DNA from: JAENVU01 sp964639075
GTDB taxonomy: Bacteria > Actinomycetota > Acidimicrobiia > IMCC26256 > JAENVU01
NCBI GenBank assembly: GCA_964639075.1
Contig: CAZXCB010000232.1
Span: forward strand, 1 to 5,474
Length of the DNA stretch: 5,474 nucleotides
Direction: 5' to 3'
This document shows, piece by piece, positions 1 through 4,945 of this stretch (position 1 is the first letter of the stretch; the number at the start of each line of letters is the position of its first letter). The notes below the pieces were generated by a model, which did not search any database, had not been told where the DNA came from, and was given only the letters and a program-made list of their open reading frames with translations. Position numbers and translations under genes: made by a program.

Positions 1-457
1 CCGGCGGGCCCTCGAAGAGGATCGCCCGCCGTGGGTTGCCGCCCATCCGGTCGCGGAAGGTCTTGTAGGCGAGGAAGAGGTTCAGGGTCTTGATCACCTC
101 GTCGCGCACGATGCCGAGGCCCACGACGTCGTCGAGGGTCGTGCTGATCTCGCTCGGCCGGTACATCACGTGCGGCGACCGGCCCATGAGCAGCATCGGT
201 CCCAGGAGCACGAGGCAGAGGACACCGATGAGGATCAACGCCGGGAGCTGGTCCTGGATCACCGACGGCAGCTGGATGTCCGGCCAGCCCCAGTGCACCG
301 GGTCCCCGCCGATCCAGCGCGCCAGCACGTAGTCGGCGACGAGCAGCGCGATCAGGGTCAGCCGCAAGACCCGCTTGCGCCGGTCGGCCTCACGGATGCG
401 GGCGACGTCGCCCGCCTCCCCCACGACCGAGGAGCCACCGATCAGCCCGACATCCAC
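1..457 (-). CDS. Membrane-anchored FtsH-like AAA+ ATPase, N-terminal part (cut by window edge)
   Basis: The reverse strand is open from a GTG at 457 to the window edge, giving 152 residues. Residues about 29-49 and 70-91 are hydrophobic and look like two membrane segments joined by about 20 residues. Residues 101-152 match the start of an FtsH-type AAA+ module: SEISTTLDDVVGLGIVRDEV, then FLAYKTFRDRMGGNPRRAIL and FEGPP, which is the beginning of the Walker A motif (GPPGTGKT in the family) exactly at the edge. Known family members are ATP-driven unfoldases, often fused to an M41 zinc protease; that half is outside the window, so protease activity is unproven. The linker between the helices is much shorter than the roughly 70-residue FtsH periplasmic domain, so this is probably an FtsH-like paralogue rather than canonical FtsH. 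Start choice: GTG 457 has GGAAGG 11 nt upstream; an in-frame GTG at 508 would add 17 residues but lies at the edge of a palindrome. Confidence 0.85.
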   Translation of the reverse strand, partial: MDVGLIGGSSVVGEAGDVARIREADRRKRVLRLTLIALLVADYVLARWIGGDPVHWGWPDIQLPSVIQDQLPALILIGVLCLVLLGPMLLMGRSPHVMYRPSEISTTLDDVVGLGIVRDEVIKTLNLFLAYKTFRDRMGGNPRRAILFEGPP

Positions 458-495
458 GTCCGCCCGTCCCTTCCGCCGCCTCCCGAAGGGTGCGA

Positions 496-507
496 ATGGT
501 ACTACCA
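496..507 (-). promoter_or_regulatory. Candidate operator palindrome overlapping a -10-like box of the AAA+ gene
   Basis: TGGTA-C-TACCA at 497-507 is a perfect inverted repeat with 5-bp arms and one central base. Read on the minus strand, TACCAT (501 down to 496) fits a TANNNT -10 box, which would put transcription start near 489 and leave a leader of about 30 nt before GTG 457. The TGGT/ACCA arms resemble operators of FadR-type GntR regulators (TGGTCNGACCA in E. coli FadR). A second hairpin, ACCAC-N5-GTGGT at 504-518, overlaps it. No convincing -35 box is seen. Short palindromes are common, so this is a suggestion only. Confidence 0.3.
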
Positions 508-550
508 CTCTCCGTGGTCTCTCACCCCACAATTGGCCAGAAGCCACGAC

Positions 551-621
551 GTTCCGTGGCGCCCACGGCCCGGAACCGGCCTCGTAACCTGCCTCGGAAC
601 CGGCCGAGACCGCTCCGAGGC
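551..621. repeat. Cluster of short inverted and direct repeats upstream of the DUF4395-like gene
   Basis: Three structures lie within 71 bp. CCGTGG-CGC-CCACGG (554-568) is a perfect 6-bp inverted repeat. The 11-mer CGGAACCGGCC occurs twice, at 571-581 and 595-605, with a period of 24 bp. GCCTCGGA (591-598) is perfectly inverted by TCCGAGGC (614-621) across 15 bp; its centre near 606 is about 34 bp before the inferred transcription start, overlapping the -35 position. Both flanking genes are inferred to start transcription outside this stretch, so DNA-level binding is likelier than RNA structure. High G+C raises the chance background. Confidence 0.4.
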
Positions 622-628
622 GGCCAGT

Positions 629-634
629 TAGGGT
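629..634 (+). promoter_or_regulatory. -10 box (TAGGGT) of the DUF4395-like gene
   Basis: TAGGGT fits the actinobacterial TANNNT -10 pattern and ends 5 nt before GTG 640 and 8 nt before ATG 643. A transcript starting 6-8 nt after it would begin at about the start codon, i.e. be leaderless. No good -35 is present (GAGACC at 606-611 at 17-bp spacing is weak). The GGG in the box could alternatively act as a weak ribosome binding site. Confidence 0.45.
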
Positions 635-642
635 CGCCGGTG

Positions 643-1035
643 ATGCGCCTCGTCGATCCCCGCGCCAGCAGGTTCGAGCAGGGGGTGATCGTCGTGGTCC
701 TGCTCGCCGGATTCGCGTTCAGCCAGCCCTGGAGCATCCCGATCGCGTTCGCGGTGGCCGCGGCCGGGGTCGGCCTCGGGGACCGATCCCCCGTCGTGGC
801 GGCCTGGGAGAAGCTCATCGCGCCGCGGCTGCACTCGGCCGGCGCGCTCGAGCCCGAGCCGGTGGCCCGGACCCAGACGCTCCTGCTCGGCGTCGGGCTC
901 GCGCTCGCGACCGGGATCCTCTGGGCCGGCTCCGTCGGTCTCGCGTCGATCGTCGCCGCGCTGGTGGCCGTGATCGCGGCACTGGGCGCGACCAACGTCG
1001 TCACGCTCGCCGCCGAGCTCCGCCGCGACCGCTGA
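643..1035 (+). CDS. Small integral membrane protein, DUF4395-like
   Basis: A 130-residue protein from ATG 643 to TGA 1033-1035. It begins MRLVDPRASRFEQG, matching the conserved 'vDPRgpRF' opening of DUF4395 proteins, followed by four likely membrane helices at about residues 13-28, 31-46, 79-99 and 101-119. The middle soluble stretch (residues 48-77, RSPVVAAWEKLIAPRLHSAG then ALEPEPVAR) also follows the family layout. The function of DUF4395 is unknown; members are often found near thioredoxin-like or rhodanese genes, which are not seen here. The protein has no cysteine, whereas many family members end with a Cys-rich 'CxGCE' stretch, so it is a divergent member or a look-alike. Start: GTG 640 is immediately upstream and in frame; an open extension to 490 is less likely because it crosses the repeat-rich promoter region. 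Gene reality is strong; the family call is moderate. Confidence 0.75.
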   Translation: MRLVDPRASRFEQGVIVVVLLAGFAFSQPWSIPIAFAVAAAGVGLGDRSPVVAAWEKLIAPRLHSAGALEPEPVARTQTLLLGVGLALATGILWAGSVGLASIVAALVAVIAALGATNVVTLAAELRRDR

Positions 1036-1044
1036 CCGCCGACA

Positions 1045-1059
1045 CCCGCGACACGCGGG
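1045..1059. terminator. Possible small bidirectional terminator hairpin
   Basis: CCCGCG-ACA-CGCGGG forms a perfect 6-bp G+C stem with a 3-nt loop in the 34-bp gap between two convergent genes. The position suits a shared terminator. There is no T-tract on either side, so it is not a classical intrinsic terminator, and such hairpins are easily formed in G+C-rich DNA. Confidence 0.35.
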
Positions 1060-1069
1060 CTCCGCGCGC

Positions 1070-1609
1070 CTACTCGGGGACGAGCTCGGCCGGGATGTCC
1101 GCGATCCGCGGGTTGGCGCGATCGCGCTCGGACAGGATGGGCGATTCGCCGGGCCAGTCGATGCCCAGCGCCGGGTCGTCCCATGCCACGCCCAGCTCGT
1201 CGTCGGGGTTGTAGTAGTTGTCGACGAGGTAGGTGATCGTCGCGTCCGTGACCGCGTAGAACCCGTGGGCGACCCCGCGCGGGATGTACAGCCCGCGGTG
1301 GCGCTCACCGTCGAGCTCCACGGTGAGCGACGTCCCGCGCGTCGGCGACGACGCCCGCAGGTCGTGGAGCGCCGCGAGCACACGACCGAACGGCACGTAC
1401 CAGTAGTCGGCCTGGAAGCGGTGGTAGTGGAGCCCGACGAGAGTGTCCGCCTGCCGGTCGGCTCGGTTGCCCTGCACCATCGTCGGCGCGCCGTCGGGCA
1501 GCCACTCCTGGCGGAACGTCTCGGCGAAGAACCCGCGGGGATCCTGCCACAGGGTCGGCTCGACGATCACGACTCCACCGATGACGTCGGACGGCATCAC
1601 CTCGGCCAC
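1070..1609 (-). CDS. RmlC-like cupin, dTDP-4-dehydrorhamnose 3,5-epimerase family
   Basis: A 179-residue protein, the usual length for RmlC (about 180). RmlC epimerises C3 and C5 of dTDP-4-keto-6-deoxy-glucose in dTDP-L-rhamnose synthesis. Family motifs run in order: LWQDPRGFFAETF (20-32), GLHYH (59-63), DLRASSPTRGT (83-93), LYIPRGVAHGF (107-117), TYLVDNYYNPDDELG (126-140), WDDPALGIDWP (143-153) and LSERD (159-163). The putative catalytic pair is H61 and D163, with Y127 and Y132/Y133 in the usual tyrosine region. Oddities: the usual RGLHyQ is VGLHYH, and the usual QAK is QAD (D68), so residues known to contact the nucleotide-sugar phosphates differ. Substrate is therefore uncertain. GTG 1609 follows the flavin reductase stop by 1 nt with GGGAG 8 nt upstream; ATG 1597 is an alternative. 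It is the last gene of the operon, and no rmlA, rmlB or rmlD is nearby. Confidence 0.85.
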   Translation of the reverse strand: MAEVMPSDVIGGVVIVEPTLWQDPRGFFAETFRQEWLPDGAPTMVQGNRADRQADTLVGLHYHRFQADYWYVPFGRVLAALHDLRASSPTRGTSLTVELDGERHRGLYIPRGVAHGFYAVTDATITYLVDNYYNPDDELGVAWDDPALGIDWPGESPILSERDRANPRIADIPAELVPE

Positions 1610-1610
1610 G

Positions 1611-2111
1611 TCAGTCGCTCCCGAGCAGGCGCCCGTAGCGACCCTGGTAGAAGAGCAGCGGACCCGCGTCCGCGGTGAGCCCGAGATCGTTGACCCGTCC
1701 GATCACCACGATGTGATCCCCCGCGTCGTGCTCGGCTTCGATCGTGCAGTCGAGGAAGGCGTGCACGTCGTCGAGGATCGGGCCCTGCGAACCGACCCGC
1801 CACGAGATCGATCCGAACCGATCGGCCCCCGCGGTGGCGAACAGGCGGCAGAGGTCCTCCTGGTGCTCGTCGAGCACGTTGACCGTGAAGTGACCCGCCC
1901 GCTGGATCCGCGGCCACGTGCTCGACGTCTTCGCCGCGCAGAACAGCACGAGCGGCGGCTCGAGCGAGACCGATGTGAACGAGTTCGCCGCGAGTCCCAC
2001 CGGTTCGTCGCCGTCCATCGCGGTGATGATGGTGATGCCCGTCGCGAAGTGGCCGAGCACCGCGCGGAAGGCCGCGGAGTCGGGAACGAGGACGTCGGGT
2101 TCGTCGGTCAT
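1611..2111 (-). CDS. Flavin reductase family protein (FMN-binding split barrel)
   Basis: A 166-residue protein of typical length for the HpaC/ActVB/NtaB-type flavin reductases, which use NAD(P)H to reduce FMN or FAD for a separate monooxygenase. The family signature is clear: FRAVLGHFATGITIITA (15-31), then PVGLAANSFTSVSLEPPLVL (37-56), KTSSTWPRI (61-69), F-VNVL (75-80), LCRLFATAGADRF (88-99), GPILDDVHAFLDCTIEAEHD (110-129) with AGDHIVVIGRV (130-140), and PLLFYQGRYGRL (151-162). The GDH motif and the NSFTSVSL-PP stretch are the usual flavin-contact regions. ATG 2111 has GGAG 5 nt upstream. It is the middle gene of the operon, 34 nt after the MBL gene and 1 nt before the epimerase-like gene. 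No oxygenase is visible in the window, so its partner is unknown. It could instead be a stand-alone flavoprotein of the same fold. Confidence 0.9.
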   Translation of the reverse strand: MTDEPDVLVPDSAAFRAVLGHFATGITIITAMDGDEPVGLAANSFTSVSLEPPLVLFCAAKTSSTWPRIQRAGHFTVNVLDEHQEDLCRLFATAGADRFGSISWRVGSQGPILDDVHAFLDCTIEAEHDAGDHIVVIGRVNDLGLTADAGPLLFYQGRYGRLLGSD

Positions 2112-2145
2112 CGGGGCTCCGGACGGAGGTGGAGGGCGGTCCGAC

Positions 2146-3018
2146 TCAGCCGCCGGCGGGGAACCGCAGGACCATACCCTCGGCGGCCGCGATCACCTCG
2201 GCGCCGTCCACGGCGGCGGATGTGTCCTGCGCGGCCCGCTCGAGCGCGTCGACCACGACGTCGCCGTGCGCCGGATCGTGATGGAACAGCGCGACCGTCT
2301 TCGCCCCCGCTTCGCGCGCGACATGGATCGCGTAGTCGACGGTGCAGTGGCCCCAGTGACGCTTCTGCTCGAATTCGTCCGGCGTGTGCTGCGCGTCGTG
2401 GATCAGCAGGTCGACGCCGTCGCAGAGCTCGAGGACCTCGTCGGGCACGTAGTCGTCGGCGTGGTCGCCGCCACAGGCCTGGCCGTGATCCGAGAGGTAC
2501 GCGACCGACACGCCGTGCCACTCGACGCGGTACCCGAGCGTGGGGCCGACGTGGCGGATCCAGCGCGACCGCACCTTCGCGTCGAACACCGGGAAGTCGT
2601 CGTCGCCGGCGTCCAGGAACGCGACGTGGCCGGCGAGCTGGTCGGGACGGATCGGGAAGTACGGCGGCCGCATCATGCCGGCGAAGACCTCGCCGAGCGG
2701 GCCGTCCTGCTGGCGCGGACCGTAGACGTCGATGAGCGTGTCGGGGCAGTGGAGCGGCACGAAGAACGGCAGGCCCTGCACGTGGTCCCAGTGGAGATGG
2801 CTGAGCAGCATCGCCGCGTGGAAGCCGTCGGCCCGGCCGGAATCGACGAGCGCGCTGCCGTAGTTGCGCAGCCCGGTACCGAGGTCGAACACGATCGGGG
2901 GTTGCCCCTCGCATTCGAGCGACACGCACGACGTGTTGCCTCCGTACCGTGCGAGGTAGTCGCCGTCACACGGCGTCGAGCCGCGGACGCCATGGAAGGT
3001 CACGGTCAGTTCCCCCAT
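2146..3018 (-). CDS. MBL-fold metallohydrolase, phosphodiesterase-like
   Basis: A 290-residue protein with a complete metallo-beta-lactamase-fold metal site: HLHWDH (74-79), S-D-H (176-178), D208 in LIHDAQHT, H224 in WGHCTVD and H246/H247 in FHHDPAHGD. The opening VTFHGVRGSTPCDGDYLARYGGNTS (residues 6-30, key residues G10, R12, G13, G26, G27, N28) and FDLGTGL (44-50) match the branch annotated as PhnP-like or cyclic-nucleotide phosphodiesterase-like hydrolases, related to RNase Z. The likely reaction is hydrolysis of a phosphodiester bond using two metal ions, probably Zn or Mn, in the cytoplasm; the substrate cannot be told from sequence. First gene of a likely operon with the flavin reductase and RmlC-like genes. 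Start: ATG 3018, with an in-frame GTG directly before it at 3021. No Shine-Dalgarno is seen, but TATCCT sits 8 nt before the GTG, suggesting a leaderless transcript. A longer upstream open frame overlaps the opposite hydrolase gene and was rejected. Confidence 0.9.
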   Translation of the reverse strand: MGELTVTFHGVRGSTPCDGDYLARYGGNTSCVSLECEGQPPIVFDLGTGLRNYGSALVDSGRADGFHAAMLLSHLHWDHVQGLPFFVPLHCPDTLIDVYGPRQQDGPLGEVFAGMMRPPYFPIRPDQLAGHVAFLDAGDDDFPVFDAKVRSRWIRHVGPTLGYRVEWHGVSVAYLSDHGQACGGDHADDYVPDEVLELCDGVDLLIHDAQHTPDEFEQKRHWGHCTVDYAIHVAREAGAKTVALFHHDPAHGDVVVDALERAAQDTSAAVDGAEVIAAAEGMVLRFPAGG

Positions 3019-3029
3019 CACGGCGGGGG

Positions 3030-3035
3030 AGGATA
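3030..3035 (-). promoter_or_regulatory. -10 box (TATCCT) of the MBL/flavin reductase/epimerase operon
   Basis: TATCCT on the minus strand fits TANNNT and ends 8 nt before GTG 3021. Transcription starting about 7-8 nt downstream would begin at the start codon. GTTCAA (3058 down to 3053), 17 bp upstream, is a weak -35 candidate. No ribosome binding site lies between the box and the start. Confidence 0.45.
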
Positions 3036-3122
3036 GCGACAACCGGGACCACTTGAACACCGCCCGGACATCGCATGGCATCCCCGACGGATCCCGCCGG
3101 GTGCGACGGGCGGCCCGGAATC

Positions 3123-3142
3123 CCTCGCCCACGTGCGCGAGG
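3123..3142. promoter_or_regulatory. Candidate regulator-binding palindrome, 20 bp
   Basis: CCTCGC-C-CACGTG-C-GCGAGG is symmetric about 3132/3133, with 9 of 10 base pairs complementary; only the C/C pair at 3129/3136 breaks it. It lies in the divergent region between the MBL operon and the hydrolase gene, centred about 62 bp upstream of the inferred hydrolase transcription start. That is the face and distance classically used by class I activators. Given the G+C content, about one such palindrome would be expected by chance somewhere in a window of this size, so its intergenic location is the main argument. Confidence 0.4.
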
Positions 3143-3155
3143 AGCGCGTCGACGA

Positions 3156-3168
3156 ACCCGTTCGGGCG
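3156..3168. repeat. 13-bp motif shared with the 4920-4932 intergenic region (copy 1)
   Basis: ACCCGTTCGGGCG occurs here and again, same orientation, at 4920-4932. Both copies lie just upstream of a plus-strand TANNNT box in a divergent intergenic region. It contains CCCG-TT-CGGG, a short inverted repeat. Its distance to the -10 box differs (12 nt here, none at the other site), which weakens the idea of a common operator. Confidence 0.3.
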
Positions 3169-3180
3169 CGGGAGTTCCCC

Positions 3181-3186
3181 TATCGT
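3181..3186 (+). promoter_or_regulatory. -10 box (TATCGT) of the alpha/beta hydrolase gene
   Basis: TATCGT fits TANNNT and ends 8 nt before ATG 3195, so the transcript would begin at or within 1-2 nt of the start codon. CCGTTC (3158-3163), 17 bp upstream, is a weak -35. There is no Shine-Dalgarno sequence between the box and the ATG. Confidence 0.5.
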
Positions 3187-3194
3187 GCGCGGCC

Positions 3195-4094
3195 ATGAGC
3201 GAGCCCTCCCGCAGCCCCGAGCCCACGCGCATCTCCGCCAACGGAATCGACATCGCGTACCTCGAGGCCGGCCCCTCCGACGGTCCCCTCGCGCTGTGCC
3301 TGCACGGGTTCCCCGACCACGCGCCGACGTGGGCCCCCCTGATGGCCGACCTCGCGGCGGCCGGGTACCACGCGGTGGCGCCGTGGATGCGCGGCTATGC
3401 GCCCACCGGACTCGCGCCCGACGGCAACTACGAGGTGGCATCGCTCGCGCTCGACGCCATCGCGCTCGCCGACGCGCTCGCCCGCGACGGTGACGCGGTG
3501 CTGATCGGCCACGACTGGGGTGCGATCGCGTCGTACACCGCGGCCGCCCACCGACCCGATCGCTTCCGGCGACTCGTCACACTCGCGGTGCCGCACTCGG
3601 GCGCGCTCGGCGGGGTGCTGTTCTCGCCGCGCCAGCTCCAGCGCAGCTTCTACATCTTCGTGTTCCAGACGCCGATCGCCGAGCTCGTCGTCCCCAACGA
3701 CGACTTCGCGTTCATCGACTACCTGTGGAGCTACTGGTCACCCGGCTACACGCCCGACCCCGCGTTCATGCGCGCGCTCAAGGACACGCTCGGCTCGCCC
3801 GGATCCACCGAAGCGGCCATCGGGTACTACCGGGCGATGCTCGGGACGACCGCGCCGAACCCCGACCTCGCTCCGATCGCCGCCGCGGGTTCGGCGCCGA
3901 TGCCGATCCCGACGCTCTACCTCCACGGCGAGGACGACGGGTGCATGGGCGTCGAGCTCTGCGACCGCGACACGCTCGGCCAGCTCTTCCCCGAGGGCTC
4001 CGAGGTCGACACCGTCGCCGCCGCCGGACACTTCCTGCACCTCGAGCAACCCGCCGTGGTCAACCGCCGCATCCTCGACTTCCTCGCGCGCTGA
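3195..4094 (+). CDS. Alpha/beta hydrolase, epoxide hydrolase-like
   Basis: A 299-residue protein with the layout of the epoxide hydrolase/haloalkane dehalogenase branch. HGFPD (37-41) is the HGxP oxyanion motif; GHDWGA (105-110) carries the nucleophile D107, an Asp rather than the Ser of esterases; LHGEDDG (243-249) holds the acidic triad member, probably E246 or D247; and AGHFLHLE (277-284) gives the catalytic H279. The segment from about 138 to 230 is the cap; Y153 and Y211/Y212 are placed where epoxide hydrolases carry the tyrosines that polarise the epoxide oxygen. The expected reaction is opening an epoxide to a diol through an Asp ester; dehalogenation is less likely because no halide-binding Trp after the nucleophile other than W108 stands out. 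ATG 3195 is preferred over an upstream in-frame ATG at 3075, because the added 40 residues are low-complexity Arg/Ala/Pro and cross the promoter. No signal peptide is seen. The gene is convergent with the SDR, 16 bp apart. Confidence 0.9.
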   Translation: MSEPSRSPEPTRISANGIDIAYLEAGPSDGPLALCLHGFPDHAPTWAPLMADLAAAGYHAVAPWMRGYAPTGLAPDGNYEVASLALDAIALADALARDGDAVLIGHDWGAIASYTAAAHRPDRFRRLVTLAVPHSGALGGVLFSPRQLQRSFYIFVFQTPIAELVVPNDDFAFIDYLWSYWSPGYTPDPAFMRALKDTLGSPGSTEAAIGYYRAMLGTTAPNPDLAPIAAAGSAPMPIPTLYLHGEDDGCMGVELCDRDTLGQLFPEGSEVDTVAAAGHFLHLEQPAVVNRRILDFLAR

Positions 4095-4110
4095 CGCGAC
4101 GCGCGGCGGC

Positions 4111-4890
4111 TCAGCTCCCCGCGATCTTGTGGAGCTCCGGGTACGCCTTGCTCATCGAGGCACCGTCGACGAACAGCGTGTCGCCACTGACCCACCGACC
4201 CTCGTCGCTCACGAGGAAGAGCGCCGCGTCGGCGACGTCCTCGGGCTGACCGGCGCGACCGAGTGGGGTCGACGCGACGTACGCCTCCCGGATCGCGGGC
4301 ACGACCCGGGTGAACGCGGTCAGCGGCGTGTCGACGAAGCCCGGACCGATGCCGCTGACGCGGATCCCGGCCGGACCGAGCTCCATCGCGGCGACCCGAG
4401 TGAGCATCTCGACCCCCGCCTTGGCGCAGCAGTACGCGCCCATCCCCTCGGCCGGCACCCGCGCGTTGATCGATGCGATGTTGACGATGGCGCCGCCTCC
4501 GGACTCGCGCATCACCCGCGCCTCGTGCTTCACCGACAGCATGACGCCCGTGAGGCACGTGTCGATGACTGCGCGCCACTCGTCGACGGGGTGGTCCGCG
4601 ACGAACCCGAACGTCCCGAAGCCTGCGGCGTTGACCGCGACGTCGATACCGCCGAACGTGTCGACCGCGCGGCGCACCAGGCGTTCGACGTCGGCCTCCA
4701 CGGTCACGTCGACCGGCTCTCCCACGGCCGCGTCGCCGAGCTCCGCCCGCGCCGCCGCCAGCGACTCCGGGTTGCGGTCACCGATCACGACCCGGGCGCC
4801 CTCGGCCACGAACCGGCGCGCGCACGCGAGCCCGATCCCCGACGCGCCGCCGGTGATCACCGCGACCCGACCGTCCAACCGTCCCGTCAT
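4111..4890 (-). CDS. Short-chain dehydrogenase/reductase (SDR), NAD-type
   Basis: A 259-residue classical SDR. TGGASGIG (13-20) is the dinucleotide-binding glycine motif; D38 at the end of the second strand (VIGDRN) favours NAD(H) over NADP(H). DV at 61-62 contacts adenine, NAAG (87-90) is the structural motif, S140 with Y153-xxx-K157 (YCCAK) is the catalytic set, and GPGFVDTPL (182-190) is the post-catalytic loop. The C-terminal GDTLFVDGA (236-244) is typical. It is probably an oxidoreductase acting on a secondary alcohol or ketone; the substrate is not predictable. Oddity: the Asn of the usual 'vNlxG' helix, the fourth tetrad residue, is Cys here (C112 in DTCLTG). ATG 4890 has GGGGAG 4 nt upstream and begins exactly at the normal SDR N-terminus (GRLDGRVAVITGG); the in-frame extension to 5187 runs through the opposite CDF gene and was rejected. 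Divergent from the CDF gene and convergent with the hydrolase. Confidence 0.93.
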   Translation of the reverse strand: MTGRLDGRVAVITGGASGIGLACARRFVAEGARVVIGDRNPESLAAARAELGDAAVGEPVDVTVEADVERLVRRAVDTFGGIDVAVNAAGFGTFGFVADHPVDEWRAVIDTCLTGVMLSVKHEARVMRESGGGAIVNIASINARVPAEGMGAYCCAKAGVEMLTRVAAMELGPAGIRVSGIGPGFVDTPLTAFTRVVPAIREAYVASTPLGRAGQPEDVADAALFLVSDEGRWVSGDTLFVDGASMSKAYPELHKIAGS

Positions 4891-4919
4891 TCGACTCCCC
4901 GTCCTTCGCACCGACCGCG

Positions 4920-4932
4920 ACCCGTTCGGGCG
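4920..4932. repeat. 13-bp motif shared with 3156-3168 (copy 2)
   Basis: Second exact copy of ACCCGTTCGGGCG, directly adjoining the TAGCGT box of the CDF gene and 30 bp upstream of the SDR start on the other strand. Being shared by two intergenic regions, it may mark a common regulator or be chance in G+C-rich DNA. Confidence 0.3.
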
Positions 4933-4938
4933 TAGCGT
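4933..4938 (+). promoter_or_regulatory. -10 box (TAGCGT) of the CDF transporter gene
   Basis: TAGCGT fits TANNNT and ends 7 nt before GTG 4946, consistent with a leaderless transcript starting on the GTG. CCGACC (4911-4916), 16 bp upstream, is only a weak -35. No Shine-Dalgarno sequence is present. Confidence 0.45.
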
Positions 4939-4945
4939 GGCACGC

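Noticed and set aside
490..642. Upstream extension of the DUF4395-like protein to 490
   Set aside because: The added residues are Arg/Pro-rich without family similarity, and the stretch carries the repeats and the -10 box just before ATG 643.
1443..2735. Long plus-strand open frame of 430 codons
   Set aside because: It is antisense to the flavin reductase, epimerase and MBL genes, all with strong family motifs, and encodes Arg-rich low-complexity protein typical of a shadow frame in G+C-rich DNA.
3019..3441. Possible N-terminal extension of the MBL protein
   Set aside because: The open frame continues upstream, but the added residues are Arg/Ala/Pro-rich, overlap the opposite hydrolase gene and its promoter, and the family's usual N-terminus is at 3018.
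4085..4105. CGCGCG-N9-CGCGCG inverted repeat spanning the hydrolase stop codon as a terminator
   Set aside because: The arms are simple CG repeats, self-complementary in any arrangement, with no T-tract and a 16-bp intergenic gap; not distinguishable from composition.
3520..4935. Plus-strand open frame of 471 codons
   Set aside because: It overlaps the hydrolase in another frame and runs antisense through the SDR; composition is Ser/Arg/Pro-rich with no recognisable domain.
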